DNA of 64,000 bases, from contig MEHQ01002657.1 of the NCBI GenBank assembly GCA_008828725.1, forward strand, positions 701,478 to 765,477. Direction: 5' to 3'. A program made the translations under genes and the position numbers. Shown here one piece after another: positions 51,701-63,590 of this stretch. The notes below the pieces were generated by a model, which saw only the letters and a program-made list of their open reading frames with translations, was not told the DNA's origin and did not search any database. The stretch comes from Saccharina japonica. Taxonomy: Eukaryota > Sar > Phaeophyceae > Laminariales > Laminariaceae. How positions within the stretch are numbered: position 1 is the first letter of the stretch; every line of letters starts with the position of its first letter.

Positions 51701-54474
51701 GCTTAAAAACATGTCTAGGGCATACCGTATCGGTATATGGCGTGTCACCGCACTGCTGTTGTACTATTACTACACCTGGTATATTTTGTCATATGCGACC
51801 GCGCGATATAGCCACACAGGGCCTGCTACATACAGCCTGTTTTACTGTACAGCCGAAAACAAGCCCCGCATCTACACTGCTACTGCATGCTACTGGCGAC
51901 AGCGTTGCCGTGGAGTGGTGTCTAGGGCTGTGATTGCGGCTGACTCGAACTACGTGCACACCCCGTATATTGCTCGGCTGCGTCTTGCAGTTACTTGAAG
52001 CGGTGCCAACTATCCCGACTATTCATAATTGAATGTCCTTGTTTGTAGGAAGGCAGGTTTAGTACCAGGGCACCAGGTATTATCTTATTATATCCTTTGT
52101 TATGCGTAAAAATAATCCAAATAGCAAATAGCCAAATATCGTAGAGGTTTTGCCTCCGGCGGCGCCTTCAAGGGGGTCCTCGGGGGGAGTCTCCTCGGAC
52201 CCCCCTCCCTCGCCCGTGTAGGAGGGTGGGGAGTACTCATGTCGTCGTGGTCGTAGTCGTGGGGAGGGGTACTCATTTGTTTCTTGCCGCCGGGGGGGGG
52301 GTTGCGAGCAAGTTTTTGTCGGCTAAATACAGATATAATAGTTCACACCTCCGACAGATCATACAGATCGTTGCCACTTCATGATCTCGAGCAGCATCAT
52401 CTACTGTAGATCATTCAAGCAGATATATTCCCGGTATGATCTGTATGATCTGTATGATCTGTATGATCTGTATGATCTGTAGGATCTACTGTAGCACATG
52501 GTTCCTACTGTGTAGGTCGGATCTTTGTGCAGGTCCTAGCACAACCTCTCACAACTGCCGGCGAGGAACTACATGATCTAGATTATCTATCCGTAGATAA
52601 CCTATCTGTAGGTCATCTATCTGTAGGTCATTTGTCTGTCGATTATCTGCTTACCACTCCGCCACCTCTATACCTCAACCAATAGGCCAATAGGGCTGTG
52701 AGCACGACTACTTTTTGTTTCGGTGCCGACTATCTGTATTTTGCCGACTTGAGTAAGCGAGCCACCCCCCCACACACACGTAGACATGATATGGGAAAAG
52801 TCTCTACGTAGTACCAGTATATGGAAAAAACGTAACCCTAACCCGAATGATGGAGGTGCCTCCATTACTGCTCTCTATTAGGAGTAGGAAGGGTGCCCCG
52901 TCTCGAAAGGGATGCCTCCGTCTCGAAAGGGATGCGTGGTCATTGGTTAAATTACTCAAGGTAAGTAACAAATGAGTACGCTCCCCCCATCCCGCTGAAG
53001 GCATCGCCTGAGGCAAAAATAACACAAAATGGCTTAAGTTTACATACATACGAAATATATGATACTGTACACCAAACAAGCCTTACTACGAACAAAGAAA
53101 CCGAACTATTAATAGTCGGATAGTGGGCGCCGCTCCAACTATATAACTGCAATGCCTAGCCAACTAATAACTAGTCGACGACTTGGAGTGCAACTCCCAG
53201 GCCTATATACAAACAACCCTCCCTACAAACGAGGAAACCCCAAATAGTCAGATGGTTAACACTGCTCCAACTATACTTCGTATAACTGTAATGCCCAGCC
53301 AACTAACGCCAGCTAATAACTTAGTATTACCTAGCCAACTCACATCGAGGCTGTCGTCCAGTCTTGGCGACAGCAGTGTGTTCGGAGTGTTGGTTCTTCG
53401 CAGCCTCACCGAAGTGTGCTTTCAAAACAATAGTATTGACGCTAACTTTGTGCCGTGTGTGTTTGGGCGTGTCGTGCGTCGTGTGACATGTGCAGGGAGG
53501 CGTACACGCAAAAGGCGTAGACTAGTGTACTGGTACAGCTTGGTACCAGGTATCTGTTGGCTATGACGAGCTTCGTAGAACGAAAAGTGAACGACATATG
53601 CGGGCGTTGGCTGGACGGGTTCACGAAGGACAATGTCGACATTTCCTTGCTGGAGGCCAAGATCACCCTCTCCGATCTGCATTTCAAGACGGTAAGTTGG
53701 CGTTGTTGCAGCAGCAGGTGCTCTATGCTGTATGCTGTATGCTGTATGCTACAGCCTATAGGTTGCCGTAGCTCTGGAGCTGTACGCTGGCGTTTTGCTA
53801 CCTGCGGACTAGTCTTTATGCCCCGTCTTCATGTCAGAGTGTTTGGCTGGTGATTTATTTGACTATCTACGATGTCTCTCATTCTTTTTTGGCTTTCGTC
53901 TTTTTTGCTTTTGTCGTTTTATGTCTTTCGTTGTCTGCCGTTTGACTCTTGTTCACTGTATCTGGGTTGCTGGCGTGTGCATGTTGCGCTTCTCGTATCC
54001 AGACGATGGCATGGCATTGCATTGCCTTTTGGTTATTCTAGCAGCATCTCTGCCTCGTGCTTTTGTCACCACGGAGCTTGTATCTCTCTACCAGGTACGT
54101 ACATAGCATGAAGATTCAGCACGGACACGGTGGATACTGAATGTCGACGGGTAAAACTAACGGTTTCATGTGAATAACACACGCATGCAGACGGTATCAT
54201 ATTAATAGTATAGAAATACACCAGATCCGAGATCATACATAAACCCTTTGGTATCTGGTGCGGCTGTAATATGATATCCATAGTTTCCGCTATGCAACCT
54301 TCTATGTAACCTGCTGTGTATTGCTGGGGATTTTCAGTTTTCAGCCCTGCCGCAAGCTCAGGAGTTAGTTGGGATCGCAAACAGCCGGCAGAACAGCCAG
54401 CTGGCACCAGGTCTACAGTGCTATTAGTGCTATTAGTGCTATTAGTGCTATTACTACTATTACTACTATTACGG
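48728..54474 (-). repeat. Palindrome arm R (segment B inverted), 5.75 kb
   Basis: Inverted copy of 42795-48545, starting ATAGCTGTGATCCGTGTTG and ending at TATTACGG. Beyond 54474 the two flanks diverge at once. It contains the mirrored chorein exon, TACTCGGAGTA array (49573-50183) and foldback-like element. Confidence 0.95.
53557..53691 (+). CDS. First exon of a VPS13-like protein, copy R
   Basis: Same 45 residues and ACG|GTAAGT donor as 43578-43712, now on the plus strand. A further 783 bp downstream are shared with arm L before the copies diverge. An imperfect hairpin (CTGTCGTCCAGTCTTGGCGACAG) lies about 200 bp upstream in the copied region. Confidence 0.7.
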
Positions 54475-54725
54475 AGGCGACCCCTCCTAACCTACTCGTC
54501 CTAACTAGTCACTACTCGTCCTACATAACTCGCTTCGTTGCTCCAACCACTCCCGGTAGATCCTCACTCTTTTCCTCCTTATTTTGGTCCTACTTTCCGT
54601 CTTTCTCTGCTCTCGTCCTACCGGGTTGCTGTTAACATCGCCACACTTACGCTCTTCGCTCGGGTCCTCTACCCTGCCCTCTCAGACGCTTCCCTTGCCC
54701 CGCTCGTTCTTATGTCTTCCTCTCT
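54475..54725. other. Spacer between segments B and A, copy R
   Basis: C/T-rich sequence with repeated CGTCCTA words (CTACTCGTCCTAAC, ACTACTCGTCCTAC). It is not related to the MITE that fills this place in copy L, nor to 57079-57472 in copy T. Confidence 0.5.
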
Positions 54726-55842
54726 CTCTCTTTGTTCCCTATATACTTTAGTTGGCGAGAGGCTTCTTCCTCTTTCAGTTTTGGGTTCGTGTGTGTGCCC
54801 AGACAGCACGGCAGCGCGGGCGATCCCGGCGCCATCGCGGGTATGGGAGGGCGCTGGCCAGTAGAGAGGGGGTCAGAAGGAGCGCGGTCGCCTTTTTCGT
54901 GGCTAGGCGTGGCGTGTCCACCGAGACACGAGGGAAGCATGAAGGCGCTTTGTCTGCGTTGCTGCTGCAGCATGTCCGAAAATATAAGGGTCGTTTGGTC
55001 CTGCAAAATAAATTTCAAGCGTTGCTTATTTATCGGAACAAATATGATTTAAAGAGAAACCCCGGCAGTTTGAACACCATCATGATGGAGCGGGCGAACG
55101 AGGGCCACGGTGAGCACCGGGCTCCATGCGAGGCGGGCCACGGGGCTCACTGGGGCAGAGAGGCAGTAGAGCTTGACCCGGACCGAATCGATGGCGACGT
55201 GATCGCGGAGGGACGGGGAGCATCAAGGCTGACAGAACGCGAAAGACGTCAATTTTTTTTTTTTTTTGCGGCGCAATGGGCCCGATGGATTTTATTTTCT
55301 TTTTTTCGAGTACGAGTACGTACGAGTATACTCGTATGTACGTACGTACAAATGTGTACGTCTTTCTTCTTTCTCAGTTTTGTTGATTTCCTGTTTTTCG
55401 TACTTCACAACTTGACGACCGAGCTGTGCTGTGCTTTCTCTTTGATACATACAAAGTACGAAGTAATATATACCACCGTTCGTTGTTGTTGCACTACCAC
55501 ACATACTCACGAAGGCACAAATCACACACACCGCAGCAGGCAGCGCAGCGCCGTGCTGTGGGCCGTGTTGCTGTGCTTTCTCTTTCGATCATACAGCTTC
55601 TTTGTTGTCCTGGAGCATGGAGCTAGTGTGCATCCCGAGCATGTTTTGCATGCATGTCAAGTCCGCCGTTTCTTCCCTGTGCACCATGAACCTCTTACCA
55701 TGAACCTCTTGGCATTTTCAAGTCGGTGCTTTTGCTTGCACTACTACCGGATACATCATGGGCCTCTTCTGCCCCTTTCCTTGCGCGAGCGTAGCGGGCG
55801 GCGTCAGCCGCCCGCGGAGCGGAGCCCTTGTATATATTACTG
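54726..55842 (-). repeat. Segment A, copy R (inverted)
   Basis: Reverse complement of 41407-42530 with many small differences. It ends at the GCGGGCGGC hairpin and CTTGTATATATTACTG. The 430-codon open frame through it crosses poly-T and the copy boundary and is not called. Confidence 0.8.
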
Positions 55843-56150
55843 TACCCTCTTATTCCCCACACCCGGCGGCGGCGACAGAGCGCGCTGGTCCCGTAGTCCT
55901 CACCAGGCTCGCTCCGGCGGGCGCTCGCGCGCGCTCGTCCGCGCCGGAAACGGGGCGACGCGGCCCACTGATGTATCGTGCCGCACCCGCACCCGACTTG
56001 CACTGCCCAAGCGGTTCTGGTCACTCGTCCGCGGTTCCTGGTGAACCGGCGCCCGGCGGCCTTTGCCCTGCCTGCCCCCCTCGCTCGGGTGCCCCTCGAG
56101 TCTGCTCCGGCCCCCACGCAGCTGTCTGATCGCCACGCCCTCCCGCACCC
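55843..56150. other. GC-rich spacer between copies R and T
   Basis: About 308 bp, strongly GC-rich, with GGCGGGCGCTCGCGCGCG and similar words, found once in the window. It is open in several frames on both strands, and no family is recognised. It forms the centre of the second, imperfect inverted repeat (54726-55842 against 56151-57078). Confidence 0.55.
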
Positions 56151-57078
56151 ACGGCTCACAGCACCGCGCTGCGCTGCCTGCTGTGGTGTGTGTGATTTGT
56201 GCCTTCGTGAGCATGTGTGGTAGTGCAACAACAACGAGCGGTGGTATATATCACTTCGTACTTTGTATGTATGAAAGAGAAAGCACAGCACAGCTCGGTC
56301 GTCAAGTTGTGAAGTACGAAAAACAGGAAATCAACAAAACTGAGAAAGAAGAAAGACGTACACATTTGTACGTACGTACATACGAGTATACTCCTACGTA
56401 CTCATACTCGAAAAAAAGAAAAAAAAATCCATCGGACCCATTGCGCCGCAAAAAACAAAAAAAAGTTTTGACGTCTTTCGCGTTCTGTCAGCCTTGATGC
56501 TCCCCGTCCCTCCGCGATCACGTCGCCATCGATTCGGTCCGGGTCAAGCTCTACTGCCTCTCTGCCCCAGTGAGCCCCGTGGCCCGCCTCGCATGGAGCC
56601 CGGTGCTCACCGTGGCCCTCGTTCGCCCGCTCCACCATGATGGTGTTCAAACTGCCGGGGTTTCTCTTTGAATCCGATTTGTTCCGATAAATAAGCAACG
56701 CTTGAATTTTATTTTACATGACCAAACGACCCTTATATGTTCGGACATGCTGCAGCAGCAACGCAGACAAAGCGCCTTCATGCTTCCCTCGTGTCTCGGT
56801 GGACACGCCACGCCTAGCCACGAAAAAGGCGACCGCGCTCCTTCTGACCCCCCCTCTACTGGCCAGCGCCCTCCCATACCCGCGATGACGCCGGGCTCGC
56901 CCGCGCTGCGCCGTGCTGTCTGGGCACACACAAGAACGCAAAACTGAAAGAGAAAGAAGCCTCTCGCCAACTAAAGTATATAGGGAACAAAGAGAGAGAG
57001 AATGAGCAAGTAATGAACGGAGGCGGTGTTCGAAGTGGGAGCTCTGAGAGTGCAGGGATGAGGGATTCCTGGGCGCAT
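56151..57078 (+). repeat. Segment A, copy T
   Basis: Direct copy of 41677-42601 lacking the hairpin end. At several positions it agrees with copy R against copy L (for example GATGCTCCCCGTCCC versus GATGCTCTCCGTCCC). Confidence 0.8.
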
Positions 57079-57472
57079 CTGTGCAGTGTGCTCTGTCCGA
57101 GTGTCCTTTTCTGACGATCGTATACCTCGTCCCTGGACCACTAGCTGTTAGTCCGCTAGTGCCTTCTCTCACCTGGTCGTTTTTTGTCTGCATCCGTCGT
57201 CCTTTCCTCGTTGTTGACTCGTATTTATCAGTCTTCCTCGATTTTCGTCTGGTACCGTAATAGTCGTAGTGTAAGTACTGCACTCATAGCTCCTGCCCTC
57301 ATAGCCTGCGCACCTGGTGCGCGTGCTGTCTGCGGCGTTTGGCGAGCTCAACACTCTCTGTTGCGGCGGGCTGCACCCTGACCAATCCCGGGCCATCCCC
57401 GCTACTGTTTTCCCTGCCCGGTTGCCTCGCGGCCCCTCTGGATCTCCTCTTCCGCCGCCCCGCATCCCCGGG
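57079..57472. other. Spacer between segments A and B, copy T
   Basis: GC-rich near its end, with a plus-strand frame (FGELNTLCCGGLHPDQSR) that looks protein-like but is unrecognised. It is unrelated to the spacers of copies L and R. Confidence 0.4.
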
Positions 57473-58939
57473 GTTTTATGTATGATCTCGGATCTGGTGT
57501 ATTTCTATACTATTAATATGATACCGTCTGCATGCGTGTGTTATTCACATGAAACCGTTAGTTTTACCCGTCGACATTCAGTATCCACCGTGTCCGTGCT
57601 GAATCTTCATGCTATGTACGTACCTGGTAGAGAGATACAAGCTCCGTGGTGACAAAAGCACGAGGCAGAGATGCTGCTAGAATAACCAAAAGGCAATGCA
57701 ATGCCATGCCATCGTCTGGATACGAGAAGCGCAACATGCACACGCCAGCAACCCAGATACAGTGAACAAGAGTCAAACGGCAGACAACGAAAGACATAAA
57801 ACGACAAAAGCAAAAAAGACGAAAGCCAAAAAAGAATGAGAGACATCGTAGATAGTCAAATAAATCACCAGCCAAACACTCTGACATGAAGACGGGGCAT
57901 AAAGACTAGTCCGCAGGTAGCAAAACGCCAGCGTACAGCTCCAGAGCTACGGCAACCTATAGGCTGTAGCATACAGCATACAGCATACAGCATAGAGCAC
58001 CTGCTGCTGCAACAACGCCAACTTACCGTCTTGAAATGCAGATCGGAGAGGGTGATCTTGGCCTCCAGCAAGGAAATGTCGACATTGTCCTTCGTGAACC
58101 CGTCCAGCCAACGCCCGCATATGTCGTTCACTTTTCGTTCTACGAAGCTCGTCATAGCCAACAGATACCTGGTACCAAGCTGTACCAGTACACTAGTCTA
58201 CGCCTTTTGCGTGTACGCCTCCCTGCACATGTCACACGACGCACGACACGCCCAAACACACACGGCACAAAGTTAGCGTCAATACTATTGTTTTGAAAGC
58301 ACACTTCGGTGAGGCTGCGAAGAACCAACACTCCGAACACACTGCTGTCGCCAAGACTGGACGACAGCCTCGATGTGAGTTGGCTAGGTAATACTAAGTT
58401 ATTAGCTGGCGTTAGTTGGCTGGGCATTACAGTTATACGAAGTATAGTTGGAGCAGTGTTAACCATCTGACTATTTGGGGTTTCCTCGTTTGTAGGGAGG
58501 GTTGTTTGTATATAGGCCTGGGAGTTGCACTCCAAGTCGTCGACTAGTTATTAGTTGGCTAGGCATTGCAGTTATATAGTTGGAGCGGCGCCCACTATCC
58601 GACTATTAATAGTTCGGTTTCTTTGTTCGTAGTAAGGCTTGTTTGGTGTACAGTATCATATATTTCGTATGTATGTAAACTTAAGCCATTTTGTGTTATT
58701 TTTGCCTCAGGCGATGCCTTCAGCGGGATGGGGGGAGCGTACTCATTTGTTACTTACCTTGAGTAATTTAACCAATGACCACGCATCCCTTTCGAGACGG
58801 AGGCATTCCTTTCGAGACGGGGCACCCTTCCTACTCCTAATAGAGAGCAGTAATGGAGGCACCTCCATCATTCGGGTTAGGGTTACGTTTTTTCCATATA
58901 CTGGTACTACGTAGAGACTTTTCCCATATCATGTCTACG
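57473..58939 (+). repeat. Segment B, copy T, first part
   Basis: Collinear with 43024-44490 at a constant offset of 14449, so without net insertions or deletions. It stops at CATGTCTACG, where 1436 bp of other sequence intervenes before the match resumes at 60376. Confidence 0.92.
58027..58161 (-). CDS. First exon of a VPS13-like protein, copy T
   Basis: Third copy of the chorein N-terminal exon, with the same 45 residues and the same GTAAGT donor as 43578-43712. Downstream on its strand only 554 bp are shared with copy L before unrelated sequence starts at 57472. Confidence 0.7.
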
Positions 58940-59980
58940 GTCGCATTCGGTGTTCCCTGGATAGTCTCAGTCCTCAGGATAGTTTGTGAGATTTACGACA
59001 ACAACAATCTGATGGCGCTCGCTCGTGTTTTGACATCTGACACATCTACGTGCAGAATCAAGGCAATGCCAGGTGTTACTGCAGAAAGAAGGAAACGCTA
59101 CTGTAATTGCTATACTCAGGTTCGCAACTTCATTTCTCAGTCTCTGTCAAAATGCACCAGTCGAGGTCCCGGTGGCGGGCTCAGTTTCAGTTTTGGCACG
59201 TGCGGCAAAAACACTTCGAGCCGAGCAAGCGGTTCCGCATGGATATGCGAAGTCGAGATATTTAAAAGCTGGCAAGGGGGGGGAAATCCTCAATTTCTCT
59301 GACTCTCGTGTGTCTGAGCAGACTCGTATTCGTAGCACTGTACACTACAACAGTAGTACTGTCTGTACAGCAGTACGTACTACACAACAGCACTCAGCAA
59401 ACTTATACACACCAGCTGCTCGCTACGTCGTACATACAGTACTCGTACCTGGTACTACTCGTACGTACTGCTGTTTGTTCTTGTACGTATTACAGCCAGG
59501 CACAGCAGTAATATTCTACACTGAAAAATAAGCTCTACCTATTGTACTGAATCCACCCGAAAAAAAATCAGCCGAGTTTTCATTCCTCCGTGGATCTTTG
59601 AGTTTTTAATTGAGGCGAGATATTTTGAGATGTAGACTCGTCACCACAAATACCTCTCTCAGCAGCAACAGCACCACGCATATCATCCTCAGCGGCAGTA
59701 GAGCCGAGGTATCTCCGCAAGATCCGCGCACTTCGAGGTCGCTGCGCTCGGCGGCGGCGCTTGAATCGAGAGTGCGCGCGGGCGGAAAGTCACGGGCGGA
59801 GGCTGAGGGGCGCGACCCTCGAAAGAGCGGGCAAAAGCCAACGCGAGGCCTTCGAAACGGGTCCCGAGTGCGAGTCCGGTCTAAAGCGAAGTCAGAGACG
59901 AACAGGTCCAAGATCACCTGAGTGGTCAATGCTCATTTATTTATATCTATATATATAATATATATAGATTTTTTTTTTTT
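58940..59980. other. Sequence interrupting segment B in copy T
   Basis: Absent from copies L and R. At 59012-59120 it has a relative of 41206-41400: GNARCYCRKK in one frame and KRYCNCYTQ in another, ending at CAG|GTTCGC. This looks like a CXC-type cysteine motif broken by a deletion of about 8 bases. The stretch 59690-59925 is GC-rich and open in both directions (AEAEGRDPRKSGQKPTRG on plus), unrecognised. Confidence 0.45.
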
Positions 59981-60377
59981 AAACAGCCGTGAGATCGAGG
60001 ATTTGGTCGAAACTCATCTTTTGCTATTTAGCTGAGTGTGATACTTCGATCGCGCGTACTTGCGGGTTTCATATGTCCTCATGCAGGATGTATGTCCCGT
60101 TGTGTTTACCCGTATTTTTACTATTAAGGGAGGGGACCATAGTAAAAAGGACCAACTATTGTTAGTAAAAATAGGGAAATATGTAGGTTTTTGTGTTTAC
60201 CGTAGGTGCCCTATTTAGTATGGTCCTCCGTAATAACAACATTTGGTCCTATTTACTATGGTCCTCCTGAATAGCTCGCCATCCGGAGCAGGAGGTCCCC
60301 TGATGTAGGGGTCCCCGATATGACACGTACATGCATGAAGCAGTATCCGCGGCCCTCTCACTAGAAACCTGAAGTCG
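59981..60377 (+). repeat. 397-bp direct repeat, left copy
   Basis: Matches 61684-62080 at a constant offset of 1703. It starts with a CGATCGAAG module (AAACAGCCGTGAGATCGAGG) and contains a full MITE of the ACCATAGTAAATAGGACC type (60132-60268), ending CCTGAAGTCG. Confidence 0.9.
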
Positions 60378-61683
60378 TGTGTGTGGGGGGGTGGCTCGCT
60401 TACTCAAGTCGGCAAAATACAGATAGTCGGCACCGAAACAAAAAGTAGTCGTGCTCACAGCCCTATTGGCCTATTGGTTGAGGTATAGAGGTGGCGGAGT
60501 GGTAAGCAGATAATCGACAGACAAATGACCTACAGATAGATGACCTACAGATAGGTTATCTACGGATAGATAATCTAGATCATGTAGTTCCTCGCCGGCA
60601 GTTGTGAGAGGTTGTGCTAGGACCTGCACAAAGATCCGACCTACACAGTAGGAACCATGTGCTACAGTAGATCCTACAGATCATACAGATCATACAGATC
60701 ATACAGATCATACAGATCATACCGGGAATATATCTGCTTGAATGATCTACAGTAGATGATGCTGCTCGAGATCATGAAGTGGCAACGATCTGTATGATCT
60801 GTCGGAGGTGTGAACTATTATATCTGTATTTAGCCGACAAAAACTTGCTCGCAACCCCCCCCCCGGCGGCAAGAAACAAATGAGTACCCCTCCCCACGAC
60901 TACGACCACGACGACATGAGTACTCCCCACCCTCCTACACGGGCGAGGGAGGGGGGTCCGAGGAGACTCCCCCCGAGGACCCCCTTGAAGGCGCCGCCGG
61001 AGGCAAAACCTCTACGATATTTGGCTATTTGCTATTTGGATTATTTTTACGCATAACAAAGGATATAATAAGATAATACCTGGTGCCCTGGTACTAAACC
61101 TGCCTTCCTACAAACAAGGACATTCAATTATGAATAGTCGGGATAGTTGGCACCGCTTCAAGTAACTGCAAGACGCAGCCGAGCAATATACGGGGTGTGC
61201 ACGTAGTTCGAGTCAGCCGCAATCACAGCCCTAGACACCACTCCACGGCAACGCTGTCGCCAGTAGCATGCAGTAGCAGTGTAGATGCGGGGCTTGTTTT
61301 CGGCTGTACAGTAAAACAGGCTGTATGTAGCAGGCCCTGTGTGGCTATATCGCGCGGTCGCATATGACAAAATATACCAGGTGTAGTAATAGTACAACAG
61401 CAGTGCGGTGACACGCCATATACCGATACGGTATGCCCTAGACATGTTTTTAAGCATGTGGTGTATGTGTGTTCCGTGTGTCTTTTTTCGTTGTTGTGCA
61501 ACATGTATATATAGGCAGGTCGTAGAACTGGTTGTCCTCGCTTCTGCCTGTGTCTTCTGCCTGCCTGGCACCCCGACTGAGCCTTCTGTCTGCTCTCGTT
61601 CATGACCACTTTCATACGAACAGCACACCCCGCATTTAGTACGGGCGATCGAAGTATGGTATATATGTTTTTTTTGTTTTGTT
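60378..61683 (+). repeat. Segment B, copy T, second part
   Basis: Collinear with 44491 to about 45796 (offset 15887), including the GATC-rich tract and the reversed end of the foldback-like element. Small differences lie in the T-run before 61684. Confidence 0.9.
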
Positions 61684-62080
61684 AAACAGCCGTGAGATCG
61701 AGGATTTGGTCGAAACTCATCTTTTGCTATTTAGCTGAGTGTGATACTTCGATCGCGCGTACTTGCGGGTTTCATATGTCCTCATGCAGGATGTATGTCC
61801 CGTTGTGTTTACCCGTATTTTTACTATTAAGGGAGGGGACCATAGTAAAAAGGACCAACTATTGTTAGTAAAAATAGGGAAATATGTAGGTTTTTGTGTT
61901 TACCGTAGGTGCCCTATTTAGTATGGTCCTCCGTAATAACAACATTTGGTCCTATTTACTATGGTCCTCCTGAATAGCTCGCCATCCGGAGCAGGAGGTC
62001 CCCTGATGTAGGGGTCCCCGATATGACACGTACATGCATGAAGCAGTATCCGCGGCCCTCTCACTAGAAACCTGAAGTCG
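61684..62080 (+). repeat. 397-bp direct repeat, right copy
   Basis: Second copy of 59981-60377. Its first 70 bp continue the collinearity with copy L (45797-45870), after which it departs. The MITE inside is at 61835-61971. Confidence 0.9.
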
Positions 62081-63380
62081 CCAGGCTCAAAGGCTGGGTT
62101 TCTTATTCTGGGCGCGCGCGAAAGCACCACCTTTTTTGTTGTGCTGCGATTTCTTGGTTTTGTTCCAGACAAGGGCGTTTTTTTTTTCTACAGTAGTAGT
62201 GGTGAACCTTAACCACCTTTGGATGGTGGCTTGGGCCAGACGCAGGAGAGGGGTCAGTTTTCTGCTAAGCTTAGGCACTGACTACGTAGGCTGAGAGCGT
62301 TCTTGATTTGTTGAACAACTTTTTTGGGGCTGATTTCTTGTGAATTTATTTTCTTCGTGAGCAGGCCGGTACTGTGTACCTGGTTCAGCATATTATACCA
62401 GGCACGGGTGACACTCCTACACGTTGTGTTTGTTATGTTAACGGCTGTAGATACAGGCTTACTGCTTACCAGGCACCGAGACACCGGAAGTTCAGCTGTA
62501 GTATGTTTTTTCATGATCGAGTCGCCCTCTGTAACGAACTTTGGGGGCGAAAACTGAAGGTGGAAACAAAAACAAAACCCTGAACGTTGTTTTTGTTTTG
62601 TTTTTTTCTCGTTCTTACCTTGCCCTTGTTCTTGTTCGGCAACGATGCATAACTGATCATCGCATCCCTTTCCCCAGATGTGTATANCATGCGTTGCGCA
62701 CGTGTACTAGTATACACAACCACCTCCTCAGGCGCCTCGTAACTTACATCCACCACCACAGCCATACTAAATGCATGAAAGTACATCAATCCGGCTACAT
62801 CAATCCGGTAGCTGACGCTACGGTACATGCCGGGAGCAAAATCAAGACAAAACAAACGCCGCGGTACGTGGCCTGGTGGCCCTGAATTCCGTATCCAAAA
62901 GTAGCCAATGGAAACGGCTCACACATATGGTAGCTGCAAAATTGTTTTCCGGAGCGGAATACGCCTCAAAACTGGCAACAAAACAACACGGTACCGGTAC
63001 ATGATACACCATGGCCATTCCACTCGCCATGGCTAGAGCGAACAATGAACGAACTCTGGTATATAGAGCTACAAAACAAAAGGAGTGAACTTATTTCGAC
63101 GTTTTCGGAAGCCAAACAGTACCTGCTACAGTAGCTAACAGGATACATCAAGGGGCTGCTCGTGTTGTGACGAAGGTGGGATATTGCTAACACCGCCATG
63201 TGAACACGAGAATGATCTGCACAGTATGATACCAGGTATCCCCAGAAGCGTATGCGGTCACCAGGTGGATTGGGTCTACAGCCCCCAGCGGTGACTCCTG
63301 TCTTTGGATTGTTGACCCCCCCCGCCGTATGTAACACGCCATATATACCGCTTGCAACTCGTGTTGTGCAGGAACGCAGG
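62081..63380. other. Unassigned sequence
   Basis: No gene was recognised. TACCTGGT / TACCAGG motifs occur at 62377, 62394 and 63232. An N lies at 62687. Short frames in both directions have no known domain. Confidence 0.4.
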
Positions 63381-63384
63381 GTTA

Positions 63385-63590
63385 TACTTGATACCCATGC
63401 ATTACCGTAGTCGTATGACCATAGACCCTCGCATCCCTACAATGCCGGGACGGAGCATGTCGGGTTTTCACCGACCAGGCAGACATTGCTAGCACCAAGA
63501 GGCGGGGGGGGCGGGGCGTACTCGTTTGTTGCTTTCCTTTTGTCATTTGACCATTGGCCATGCATCCCTTTCGAGACGGAGCACCGGGAG
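63385..63590 (+). repeat. Poly-G / GTACTCAT repeat family, composite copy
   Basis: CTACAATGCCGGGACGGAGC, CATGTCGGGTTTTCACCGAC and TTGCTAGCACCAAG are followed by a G-run, GTACTCGTTTGTTGC and CCCTTTCGAGACGG. These are the two modules seen at 8583-8940, in the opposite order. Confidence 0.7.

Noticed and set aside
54752..56044. 430-codon open frame on the plus strand, the longest in the window
   Set aside because: It runs through poly-T, across segment A and into the unique spacer, so it joins unrelated pieces. The other two copies of segment A break it. No domain is recognised.
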